A stretch of 64,000 bases of DNA from positions 149,016-213,015 of the forward strand of contig WEDG01004211.1 of the NCBI GenBank assembly GCA_017591395.1, given 5' to 3'. Each line of letters opens with the position of its first letter. Position 1 is the stretch's first letter. This stretch comes from Schistocephalus solidus (Eukaryota > Platyhelminthes > Cestoda > Diphyllobothriidea > Diphyllobothriidae). This document shows, piece after piece, positions 23,925 through 33,310 of this stretch. The notes below the pieces were generated by a model. It was not told the origin of the DNA, made no database searches, and saw only the letters and a program-made list of their open reading frames with translations. Position numbers and translations under genes: made by a program.

Positions 23925-25863
23925 CACACACACACACACGACAGTTCGACCGTCGTAGTCCGACGATGTCCACCGTATGCTCCATGGGAAAGTGGAGCAG
24001 GGACGGTGACTTGCGCGTGATTTAGTTTAAAGTGATAGCAGACTTGGGCTGCATCTACCGCACTCTCTCCTCCTCCCCCACCTGAGCCCGGTGTCAAGAC
24101 AGAGTCAAGAAGACCGGAGGCGGGAGAAGACGCAGGTGGCTGGCGCGGCTGGGCCCCATAAGTCCTAGCCGCCCCTAGGCGTGCCACCACACCTCCATGT
24201 TCGGCATTTGTTATGGGAGCGCAACCCGAATAACGCATGCCGTGCCCTGATGTGGCCCCCGTGTTGGTCCAACGCATCTACCACGTGGCCCGTTTAGGGG
24301 GCACACACACGGCAGTTCGACCGTCGATTTCGACGAGGTCCACCGTATGCTCCACACCAGGTGGTGCAGGGACGGTGACTTGCGCGTGAATTAGTTTTAA
24401 GTGATAGTAGCCTTGCGCTGCAGCTACCGCACTCTCTCCTCCTCCCCCACCTGAGCCCGGTGTCAAGACAGAGTCAAGAAGACCGGAGATGGGAGAGGGC
24501 GCAGGTGGCTGGCGCGGCCAGAGCCGCCCTGGGCATGCCACCACACCTGGCTCGGATCCCACGGAGTGGGAGTGCCATAAAGGCCACATTAAGAAGGAGC
24601 CATTGCAACCTGACTCTCAGTCCGCCAGTCAGCCACTCCACACAAAAACACACATTGGGCTGACCACGCGGTCCGAGTTATCCCGTCAGTTGGCAACCTT
24701 CCAAGCCACGGCTTTTAGCGCACCGTGATAGTTTCAAGCGCGTCAGATTGTTTATAGTGAGGAAAATACGCTGAGCTCTCGACCTCACCTTCTCCCCCAC
24801 CCCCACAATCAGACCACTGTCCGAGCCGGTCAGTTGTCTGATGCGGAAGCGGGCGCAGCTGCTGGTGACTCGTCTACGTGTACTACGTACACGACCTGGC
24901 CCCCAAACACAAGCACCAGGATTTCACACAACAGGGGTTGAACGGTTTACATCTCACATGTGTGAGATAGCCAGAGGTCACGTTAAGAAGGAGCCATCGC
25001 AGCCTGACTCTCAGACCACCAGTCAACCACTCCACACAACACACATTGGACTAACTGCGAGGTCTGGAGTGTAATTGTCAGTTGGCAACCTTCCAACCGC
25101 GGCACTCAACGTTACCGCACTCTTCTCCTCCCCACTGAGCCCGGTCTCATGACACAATCAAGAAGACCGGAGATGGGAGAGGGCGCAGGTGGCTGGCGCG
25201 GTCAGAGCCGCCCCTGGGCGTGCCACCACACCTGGCTCGGATCCCACAGAGTGGGGGTGCCATAAAGACCACATTAAGAAGGAGCCATTGCAGCCTGACT
25301 CTCAGTCCGCCAGTCAGCCACTCCACACAAAACACACATTGGGCTGACCACGCGGTCCGAGTTATCCCGTCAGTTTGCAACCTTCCAAGCCACGGCTTTT
25401 AGCGCACCGTGATAGTTTCAAGCGCGTCAGATTGTTTATAGTGAGGAAAATGCGCTGAGCTGTTCACCTCACTCTATCCCCCACCCCCACACTCAGACCC
25501 CGATCCGAGCCAGTCAGTTGACTGAGGTGGGAGTGGGCGCATTGGCTGACGGGTCGGCGTACCCGTCTTCGCGCGCCACAGCACGACCTGGCCCCCATAA
25601 CGCACACACCAGGATTCACAAACTCAGGGGATATGGAGCAGCCATCGCCGTCTGACTCCCAGTCCACTGGTCAGCCACTCGACACACACAGCACATACAC
25701 TGAGCCGACGGCGTGGTCTGGTGGAAGCGTTAGATTGGCAGACTTCCCAGCCACGGTTTCTAGGAAACCGTGATTTTATCAGGTAAATTATGATAATTGT
25801 GAGGGTGTTGTCTATGTATTAGTGTAGATGGTTGTGCGCTGATGTGGCTTAGCCTCCGGTGGT
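23925..25863 (-). repeat. Copy B modular 3' region with (TG)n tail
   Basis: Read on the minus strand, modules begin at about 25756, 25395, 25102 and 24711, each with a form of CCGTGGCTTGGAAGGTTGC. They share internal blocks with copy A. The terminal segment (GGAGCATACGGTGGAC, then GACGGTCGAACT) occurs twice, near 24.32 and 23.96 kb, followed each time by a TG run. The outermost TG run (CA on +, 23924-23940) marks the element end. Module spacing is irregular (about 295-390 bp), so units have been gained and lost. Confidence 0.75.
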
Positions 25864-28199
25864 TTACAGCAGGTTGTCGTGGAGGCGCATGTGTCCTAAT
25901 AGGCCCATGCGGTGTGTAAATGAGCGGGAGCAGTGAGAACAGTGAAGGCGGGCGCGTCGACTGTATGTCGGAGCCCCAGGCACTGGTTCACCAGCCTCCG
26001 TGCGATGGATTCGCAGGTGACCGACCAGGCCGATGCGTGAGTTGAAGTTGCGGGCGCAGTGTGGGCAGGAGAAATCGGTAGAGGCTGGGGCGATGTCATT
26101 CATGGTAGTGGGGGTGTCAGGGGCGCTAAGAATGGCAGGAGCGGAGGGTGCGCATGGTGTATCGGTGGTGTCGGCATTGTGGTGTATTCCGCTGTCATGG
26201 ATGCGCACATGACCGAATAGGCCCATGCGATGAGTGAATGCGCGAGGACAGTGAGGGCACTGGAGGCAACGATCTCTGCTGTGTGATGGTGTTCCAGGCA
26301 CTGGCTCACCGGTCTCTGTACGATGTATTCGCAAGTGACCGACCAGGCCGATGCGTGAGGTGAATGTGCGGTCGCATTGAGTGCAGCTTAAAAGAGATTC
26401 CCCATCGCTGATGGTGGTGGTGGTGGAGGTAGTGAAGGCGAAGGCGGTGGTGGTTGCGGTGGTGGGGGTAGCAGGCGATGAGTAGATGGATGTGGTCTCT
26501 ATGATGGTGGGAGTAATGGAATTGATGTCAGGAGTGAGGGTGGGAGAGTCAGAAGGAGGGTTGGCCGAATTTGACATAGAAATTGGAATTGCCGGATTGT
26601 TGGTGCATTGCGTCCGAAGATGTCCAACCAGGCCGATTCGCGCGCGGAAGATGCGTTGACAGCGCGGGCATGTTGGCAGGGCCTGGGCATTGGCGGTGTT
26701 GGTCCGGGGCGCTGGTGACTTTCGTGCCGCTCTTTTGGCCTTGGCGTCGGCGATCCGGTTGGCCTCATAGATTGCTGAACCAGTCTTCACTGATCTTCTC
26801 CATGCCGGTCTATCCTGGGCGAGGTCCTCCCAGGTCGCCGAGTTAATTTGCAGTTGCTTCAGCGATTTCTTCAAAGTGTCCTTGTAGCGTCGTTTTTGAC
26901 CTCCCTGCCGACGAGAACCCGTAGCGACATCTCCGTAGAAAAGTCGTTTGGGTAGTCGCTCGTCGTCCATTCTTACCAGGTGGCCGCTCCATCGCAGTTG
27001 CACTTGCCTCAGCATGGCATGGATGCTGAGGATTCCGGTCCGCTCCAGGACTTCCGTGTCCGGGATCCTGTCTTGCCATCTCAGCTTCAGTATTCTGCGG
27101 AGGCAGCTGAGATGAAAGTGATTCAGCTTCCTGGCTTGGTTCGAGTAGACGGTCCAGGTTTCCGCTCCGTAAAGGAGTGTCGTCAAGACGACGGCCTTGT
27201 ACATCTTCAGTTTGGTGTTCAGGTGAATACCGTGGCGATTCCACACGGAGGCCTGCAGCCGGCCGAAGGCCTGACTAGCTTTGGAGATCCGTTGGGCAAC
27301 CTCGTCATCGATTCTCGTGTTGCGCGACATCGTGCTTATTAGATAAGCGAAGGTCTCCACGTTTTTGAGTTGAGCACCGTTGACATTGATTCGAGGAGCA
27401 TTGTATTCCGTGCTGGGTGGCGGCTGGTGCATGACAACAGTTTTGGCTGTACTGATTGTTAATCCAAAATCGGCGCAGCCTTCGGCGAAGAGGTCCATGC
27501 TCCTTTGCATGTCCTCCTCCGTCACGGTGTTAAGGGCGCAGTCGTCCGCGAAGAGCAAGTCATGGACTGTAGTCGTAGACACGCGCGTTGGAGCCTGCAT
27601 ACGCCGACTGTTGAGAAGGTGCCCGTCAGTTCTGTAGGCGATGCGGATACCAGGCTGCTCATCACGGTAGGCGTCCATCAGCATAGCCGAGAACATGAGA
27701 CTGAAGAGGGTGGGGGCCAGTACGCAGCCCTGCTTCACTCTGTTGGTCACTGCGAATGCTTCGGATACCGTCCCGTTGTCAGTGACGCGCGCCGACATCC
27801 CGTCATGAAGCTGACGCACCATGTGCGTGAACCGCTCAGGACAGCCGAATTTCTGCATGACTTTCCACAGTCCGTCACGATTCACCGTGTCAAAGGCTTT
27901 CGTTAGATCCACAAAGGTAGTGTATAGGTGAGTTCGCATCTCCTGACACTTCTCTTGTAGCTGGCGGGCGGCAAAAATCGTATCGGTTGTTCCGCGGTGT
28001 CGGCGGAAGCCACATTGGCTTTCCGGGAGCAGGCCCTGCTCTAGGTGACCGTTAAGACGATTGAGAAGCATACGGGCGAAGATCTTCCCGGCGATGTTGA
28101 GCAACGAGATGCCTCTGTGATTATCACAGAGTTGCCGGTTTCTCTTCTGTTTGTAGAGATGGACGATGGTAGCGTCTATGAAATCCTGAGGAACTTTGT
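25864..28199 (-). CDS. Copy B reverse transcriptase with C-terminal zinc fingers (longest intact frame)
   Basis: Open for more than 746 codons to a stop at the left end. Counting from 28104, RT motifs are FVDLTKAFD (64-72, first catalytic Asp 66), [16 protein letters not shown], and FADD (185-188, catalytic Asp 187 and 188). Thumb and connection follow, including LLYGAETWT and [12 protein letters not shown]. After a basic segment comes finger 1 (479-500), which ends Cys instead of His (CCHC). After a 73-residue Thr/Pro/Ser spacer come fingers 2 (574-594) and 3 (616-636), another spacer, and fingers 4 (680-700) and 5 (722-742), four residues from the C-terminus. Fingers 2-3 and 4-5 are duplicated pairs joined by a [11 protein letters not shown] linker. 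No genuine start exists here: the frame is entered through an extra base near 28.2 kb, so it is the 3' part of a broken polyprotein. Its role would be target-primed reverse transcription. Confidence 0.85.
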
Positions 28200-28985
28200 C
28201 CTTTGCGCCACATCTCCTGGAAGAGTGTTGTGAGTTCTGCCATCAGCCGGGGCCCACCGTGCTTGTAGATTTCCGGTGGGATTTCACCGGATCCGATGCT
28301 TTACCGCTGGAAAACTGCTGCACGGCCCGGATGGTTTCTGGTAGGAAGGCGGCAGATCCAGGTCATTGTTCGTGTCCACTTGAGGGAGCTGGTCAACGGC
28401 AGCATCGGAGATGGCTGATGAGCAATTAAGGACACTTCTGAAGTGCTCGGCCCAGCGCTTCAGAATTTGCGATTTCTCTGTCAGCAGTGTTGTGCCGTCA
28501 GAGCTGAGCAGCGGTGCGGACCCCTTGATACACGGGCCGTAGATGGCCTTGATGGCTTTGAAAAAGTTTTTCATTTCATTGCGGTCCGCATACCCCTGGA
28601 TTTCCTCAGCCTTTCGGATCATCCAGGCATCCTGCATCTCCCGCAGCCGTTGTTGTACAAGGCGCCGGCATCTGAAAAAGGCTGCTTTGGTGGTGTCAGT
28701 CCGAAGGTCCATGTAGGCTTTGTGTAGTCTATTCTTCTCCGCGAGTAAGTTGCTGGTGTCGGCGTCATTGTCGTCAAACCAGTCCTGGTGTCGACGGTGT
28801 GCGCGTCCGAGTACATCGAGGGCGGTGGACTGGATGACATTTCGCAGTTGACACCATCGTGTCTCCACGGTAGCGTTATCATCTGAAGCATGCAGGTCCT
28901 CCAGTTTCTCGGTTATTTGGTTGCTGAAATCAAAACAGTGAGCAGGCAAATTTAATAAAAGAGTATTTAACTTACATGGCGGCCT
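28200..28985 (-). pseudogene. Copy B endonuclease-RT linker and N-terminal RT region
   Basis: One frame from about 28985 to 28345 carries the linker ([19 protein letters not shown]) and the N-terminal RT helices (FRCRRLVQQRLREMQDAW, KNFFKAIKAIYG, WAEHFRSVLN), ending at DLDLPPS. There a one-base loss relative to copy A shifts the frame. Another base is lost near 28.29 kb (ATCGGATCC against A's ATCGGGATCC) and one gained near 28.20 kb. It belongs upstream of the 25864-28199 frame in the original polyprotein. Confidence 0.85.
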
Positions 28986-29810
28986 CTTACCTTGGGGCCT
29001 TCGTCGGGTTGCAGTCGGAGCCTCATCTGAGAAATGACGAGGCGGTGATCTGTCCAACCATCGGCATCGCGGATCGCCTTGGTTACCAGCACGTCCTGTC
29101 GATCTCGCCTCCGGACGAGAACATAGTCCAGCAGATGTCAGCGCCGCGACCGAGGGTGCATCCACGTGGCCTTCTCCCGCGTCGGAAGGCGGAAGAAGGT
29201 GTTGGACAGCAGTAGACGGTGTTCCGCACACGTGCGCAGAAGAAGGAGGCCGTTATCGTTGCAGCTACCGAGACCGTGGGGACCCAGCACTCCCTGCCAG
29301 GCAGCGTGGTCCGTCCCGACGCGGGCATTGAAGTCACCAAGGACAATTAACTTGTCCTCTTTCGGCACAGTCACCAGCAAGGCGTTCAGGTCCTCGTAGA
29401 ATTTGTCCTTCGCCGCATCAGAGCTCGTCATTGGGGAGCGTAGGCGCTGATGATGGTGGCGAACTGGTCTCCCCGGAAGAGGCAGGCGGAGGCTCATCAG
29501 GCGATCATTGATACCCTGCGGCAGACAGGGCAGACGTCCCACGATGTCGTTACGGATGGCAAAGGCAACACCAGCGTCGCGTCGCGTCGCTCTGCCTTTG
29601 GCCGGCCGCTCCAGAAGAAAGTGTAGCCGGCCCCCACCTCCTCCAGCTGACCCTGCTCAGAGAATCGGGTCTCGCTGAGAGCAGCAATGTCCACCTTGTA
29701 GCGCGCCAGTTCCCGAGCGACCAGCGCCGTCCTTCGTTCCGGCCGGTTGCTCCTGGGATTGTCTACAAAAGGGGCGAACATTCCAGGCTGCTAGTGTGAG
29801 TGGACTCACC
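28986..29810 (-). pseudogene. Copy B EEP (APE-type) endonuclease, frameshifted
   Basis: Landmarks in order: LAAWNVRPF, a one-base gain, [40 protein letters not shown], a 5-bp GCGAC duplication, [11 protein letters not shown], then the frame with [20 protein letters not shown] and [14 protein letters not shown]. Catalytic Glu, Asp and Asn positions are kept; the His is expected in WTDH near 29.06 kb. The sequence CAATGACG, where a TGA overlaps an ATG, is shared with copy A. In B an extra C just upstream (near 29.48 kb) brings the frame back in register. Confidence 0.85.
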
Positions 29811-30417
29811 CGAGCAGCCTGGAGAGTATGGCGAGGGGATGGGGACGGGGGTATTGTTGTTTGTTTGAGTTTTACGACCGCGTAGTTTGCGATCTGCGAG
29901 CCGCGGCCGGCTGCAGAAGACGTGAGACCCAGCATTTTTTAGGGCACATTTTCTAGCCCCTTCCTCCGCGAGGAGGCAAGCAGTGCTATCCCTAAATAGG
30001 GCTGCTCGGACATCCCAGACGGCTGCCGAACTCCACTATGGGTCACGGATTTGTTTTAGTGGGAGAACGACCCGAGTTAGTCTGGGCCGCCTACGGGGTT
30101 GCTGTCGCCCCCACCGTAGGACTTTTTGAGAGGGGGGAGGTGGGAAGTTCGGGAGTCAGACATACCGAGTGTGGAGGCACACACAACACCGGAGACCCTC
30201 ACCTGGTTTAGCCCGCCGGTCGTGACGGTTGCCCGGGGTGTGGCCGCTGGGAAGAACCCAACTTCGAGGGAGCCACAGGTGAGAGTTGGGTACCAGTTAG
30301 AGGCGGTCACAGGAGCATTCACCACCTGTACGAGACAAATGGAGCGACCAAATGCAAGCTGTGTGGTGCTGCCCCTAACTAGTACCCCTACACCCCTGGG
30401 CACACACGACACACACA

Positions 30418-30430
<13 letters not shown>
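29811..30430 (-). other. Copy B 5' leader
   Basis: Near-identical in order to copy A's leader. Its right end merges into a CA microsatellite and a purine-rich tract, where similarity to A is lost, so the true 5' end lies at about 30.40-30.45 kb. A 178-codon frame runs through it and the microsatellite, but it is broken in A and low in complexity; I do not call it a gene. Confidence 0.6.
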
Positions 30431-30448
<18 letters not shown>

Positions 30449-30492
30449 GAAGGGAGGGAGAGAGGGAGGGAGGGAGGGAGGGAGAGAGAGAT
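30404..30492. repeat. (CA)n followed by (AGGG/GA)n microsatellite
   Basis: A run of CA dinucleotides is followed by GA dinucleotides and GGGA/GGAG units. It sits exactly at the 5' boundary of copy B. Confidence 0.95.
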
Positions 30493-30636
30493 AAATAGAG
30501 CATGGAACACACTTCAAAACGCTGAAACCTTTGATCTTCACTGAGCTCATGTAGGACTCATATATCCGATGGTCCGACACCGTTGAAATACGGACATCAT
30601 GTGCCCCACACATTCCTCTGATACGTTGACTTATAT

Positions 30637-30642
30637 TTTATT
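30637..30642 (-). terminator. AATAAA polyadenylation signal
   Basis: A canonical hexamer on the minus strand, 13 bp downstream of the stop of the preceding exon. It supports that exon being terminal. Confidence 0.5.
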
Positions 30643-30654
30643 CAACAATTACTG

Positions 30655-30906
30655 TTAAAAGTGCATGATTAAGAGTGAATGGCCTTCCTCTACCTTCTTC
30701 ATCTTTAAAGCTGTCATTCCCACTACAAAATGTTTAAGCCAACCTTTGTACTGCCAGATCACTTGTGGATCCTCCTCAAAGGCTTTATGAATATTGGCTG
30801 CTGAATGGGAAGCATAGTTACGGAGTTTAACCTCACACACGAAGGGTAAACGCATTTCTTCTTTTTCCATTTTAAGTACTAGGGGTTTATATGTTTCAAA
30901 ATCGTA
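30655..30906 (-). CDS. Probable last exon of a host gene, function unknown
   Basis: On the minus strand a pyrimidine-rich stretch ending in AG lies just before 30906 and is followed by 83 open codons to a TAA at 30655-30657. The translation has the composition of a real soluble protein: charged, with Trp-Gln-Tyr-Lys-Gly-Trp-Leu and a Lys-Met-Lys-Lys patch near the end. AATAAA lies only 13 bp past the stop, giving a very short 3' UTR. I recognise no family. The exon would be entered in phase 0. I could not find the preceding exon with confidence; one possible minus-strand candidate is at 34,976-35,155. The open frame extends somewhat past the acceptor, so the exact exon start is uncertain. Copy B begins about 200 bp downstream in the same orientation. 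Confidence 0.5.
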   Translation of the reverse strand, partial: YDFETYKPLVLKMEKEEMRLPFVCEVKLRNYASHSAANIHKAFEEDPQVIWQYKGWLKHFVVGMTALKMKKVEEGHSLLIMHF

Positions 30907-30945
30907 CTCCGAAATAAAGGATATGTGAATGAATAAAAAGTTCAC

Positions 30946-31539
30946 ATCAATTACTAAGCATACAAAATTCTATGTAAAATATTGCAAAAATAGCAATTAA
31001 TTTTACATTTTAAGAAAAGATCAAAAATTCTACAACTATTTTCTGAACAACCTCAAATATGACAACTAGAATCCCTTCGCACTGTCATAATGATGAAATT
31101 GATGAAATGATGAAACTGTCAGTGATGAAATTACACCTATTCCTTCCTCTGTCTTCCCACTCCCCCAACATGACTGATAAATGTCTCACGCTATGCCGTC
31201 GTAATTATGCTTAACGAGTCCTCGATCACCTAGTAAAATTCCTCCCTTCCAATCAACCTGTACGACCGCATGTCGGATCAACGTACCATGTTTTGCATTT
31301 AAACATCACGTTTCATCCTTCTGGACCGTTGCCTAATTAAACAGCGTATCTTATTAATATGCCATGAGCACCCCTAATTGATTAGGGGATCATTAAGTGT
31401 CAAGACAATACTAAATTCTACACATTTGGCCATCTCTGCTGCGTTCAAATTTATTCAGGGAAAACAATCTTTCCGAACTAAAGGCCAGAGCCGAGCATTA
31501 AGAATGGAAAGGCTTTCAGAGACACCAGAAATGGTGGCG
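30946..31539. other. Intergenic or intron
   Basis: No coding signal. A short run of GATGAAAT-type units lies near 31.09-31.13 kb. Confidence 0.5.
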
Positions 31540-33310
31540 GGGCTCCCAACTGATTTGGATTGTGATAGGGGTCACACTAAGAAGGAGCCATTGCAGTCTA
31601 CTTCGCCGTCCTGAGTGGAGGACAGCGTTTGTCCATAGGTTGGCAACCTTCTACGCCATGACTTCCAGCGCCCCAGAGATAGATTAAAAACGCAATACCT
31701 TGACTTTAAGGAGGAATATGCCCAGAGTGCCGTGAGGACGGAGTCCCCGAGTCAACCTCACTGTCCATTTCCTGTCCCAAAAAACAGTCCCCTCTCTGAT
31801 CCGACCAGTTGTTTGACGCGGGGATTGGGCGCAATTGGCTGCGAGACCTGAAGGAGCGTGTATACGCATGCCACACATGACTTGCTTCACACATGACACG
31901 CCAAGTTTTCAGATTAATTGGCGGACAGCTTAGAGCTCACATACGGAGAAGGAACTGAGACACTTATCCAGTGTCTATTTAGGCTGCGGTTTGTCGGGTT
32001 CGTGCGAAGTGTCAGTGTTGGTGAAAAGATTTGTTGCAAGGGGGTTTGGTCTGTAGTGGTTTACTATCAAATTTCATGTAGACGCCTGTGGCCGAGTCGG
32101 CCCATGCTGTGACTGTATGTGCGTGGACAGTGCAGAAAACTGGAGTGAGTGCGAGGGGATAGAGGCCGGCACACCGGGCCCTGGTTCACCAGTCGCAGTG
32201 CGATGGATGCGGAACTGACCGGTCTGGTTTATGCATGATGTGGAGGGATGATCGCAATCATTACAGGTTGGGATCGAGTCCGCATAGCTGGTGGTAGGAG
32301 CAGTGGTGGTTTTCGGGACGATGGTTAGAGGAGAAGGCTTAGTAGTTGTCACCGCGGGGTTGTGACAGTGGCGGGTGGTGGTGACGGCGGCGGCTGCGCG
32401 GCATCGGAAATGTGCTCACCTGTGGTGGCTGTTGTTGTGGGAGTCGCCAGGTGTGACCATGGAGGAATTCGCGGTGGAAGTAGGTGGAGTTGTTCTGCTG
32501 TTATTGCATTTGATGTAAAGATGAACGATGACGCCAATCAGTACGCGGAATGGCCGCTGAGCGTGGGGACACGATGGAAAAACTTGCTTGTTAGCGTTGT
32601 GATTCGGAGGCACTTGAAACTTGCTAGCCAATCTTTTTCTTTTGGCAGCGGCGATCCGGTCGGCTTCGTAGACTGCTGCTCGTGTCGTCACTGCTCTTCT
32701 TCAGGCCAGTTGGCTACAGGTAAGGCTCTCCCAGGTCTCCAGGTGTAAATTATTGAGGGAAGTATTCCGAGAGGCCTTGTAACGTAATTTCTGCCCTCCA
32801 TATTGACAAGCACTTGTTCTGACGTCACCTTAGCATGGCCGTTTATCCTCACAATTTGCCTGTCTCAGCATTGCATGTATGCTGAGGATAACGGTTTGTT
32901 TCAGGGCTTCCGTGTCTGGGATTCTGTGTTGCTATCTTGGCCTTAGTGCCTCTGAGGTCAGCTCAAAAGGGAATTAACTGTTACTTGGATTATTTTGCGC
33001 AGGTGGTCCATGCATCGACCCGGTAGGGTGGCTAATTCAGGACTACAGCCCTGGAAATATTTATTTTCGTGTCCATGACATTTCGAGATTGAAGGCTGTA
33101 GGCGGCCAAAGGCCTGTCAGACTCTGTAGACCCAGTGGGCCAGTTCGTTGTGGATCTTGCCTTTCTGTGAACATGTACTTCCAATATATGCGGACTTGCG
33201 CACTTGTGCAAGTTGCGTTCCACTAATGTTTACATGGGGTTCATTGTATTCCGCGTTGGACATCGGTTGGTACTGTCTGGCGACTTTCTTATTAGAGGTT
33301 TTCTTAACTG
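31540..33310 (-). mobile_element. Copy D: old, decayed relative of the zinc-finger element
   Basis: On the minus strand, 33.31-32.70 kb matches the RT thumb/connection of copy B at low identity, for example TGCATGTATGCTGAGGATAA against B's CATGCTGAGGATTCC. At 32,691-32,416 a frame keeps a finger-1 remnant with the Cys ending (CPHAQRPFRVLIGVIVHL..C), and at 32,352-32,074 another keeps IHRTATGEPGPG, the inter-finger linker. From 32.07 to 31.54 kb the 3' modules follow in the same order as in A and B. The 5' two-thirds are missing, typical 5' truncation. It is much older than A-C. Confidence 0.75.

Larger units (their letters stand above)
23925..30430 (-). mobile_element. Zinc-finger-tailed non-LTR retrotransposon, copy B (nearly complete)
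   Basis: A minus-strand element collinear with copy A and better preserved: leader (30.43-29.81), EEP endonuclease (29.81-28.99), RT (28.99-26.7), five-finger tail (26.67-25.86) and 3' modules (25.86-23.93), ending in a (TG)n tail on its own strand. RT palm, thumb and all fingers are in one long frame. At least four small indels upstream (near 29.77, 29.59, 28.35 and 28.20 kb) break the polyprotein, so it is probably inactive, though younger than A, C and D. Confidence 0.9.

Noticed and set aside
26980..27906. Plus-strand ORFs of 120-133 codons antisense to copy B's RT
   Set aside because: Antisense shadows of a conserved GC-rich coding region; the same shadows appear over copies A and C.
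28920..28985. Apparent intron in the retrotransposon (GTAAGT near 28.97 kb, TTTTGATTTCAG near 28.93 kb; likewise in copy A near 17.62-17.67 kb)
   Set aside because: The frame is open across it in both copies and encodes a linker ([19 protein letters not shown]) that fits the space between endonuclease and RT. Retrotransposed copies would also have lost a real intron.
30077..30613. 178-codon minus-strand ORF covering copy B's leader, considered as an ORF1
   Set aside because: Its first third is microsatellite translation, and the rest is interrupted in copy A. No nucleic-acid-binding motif is present.
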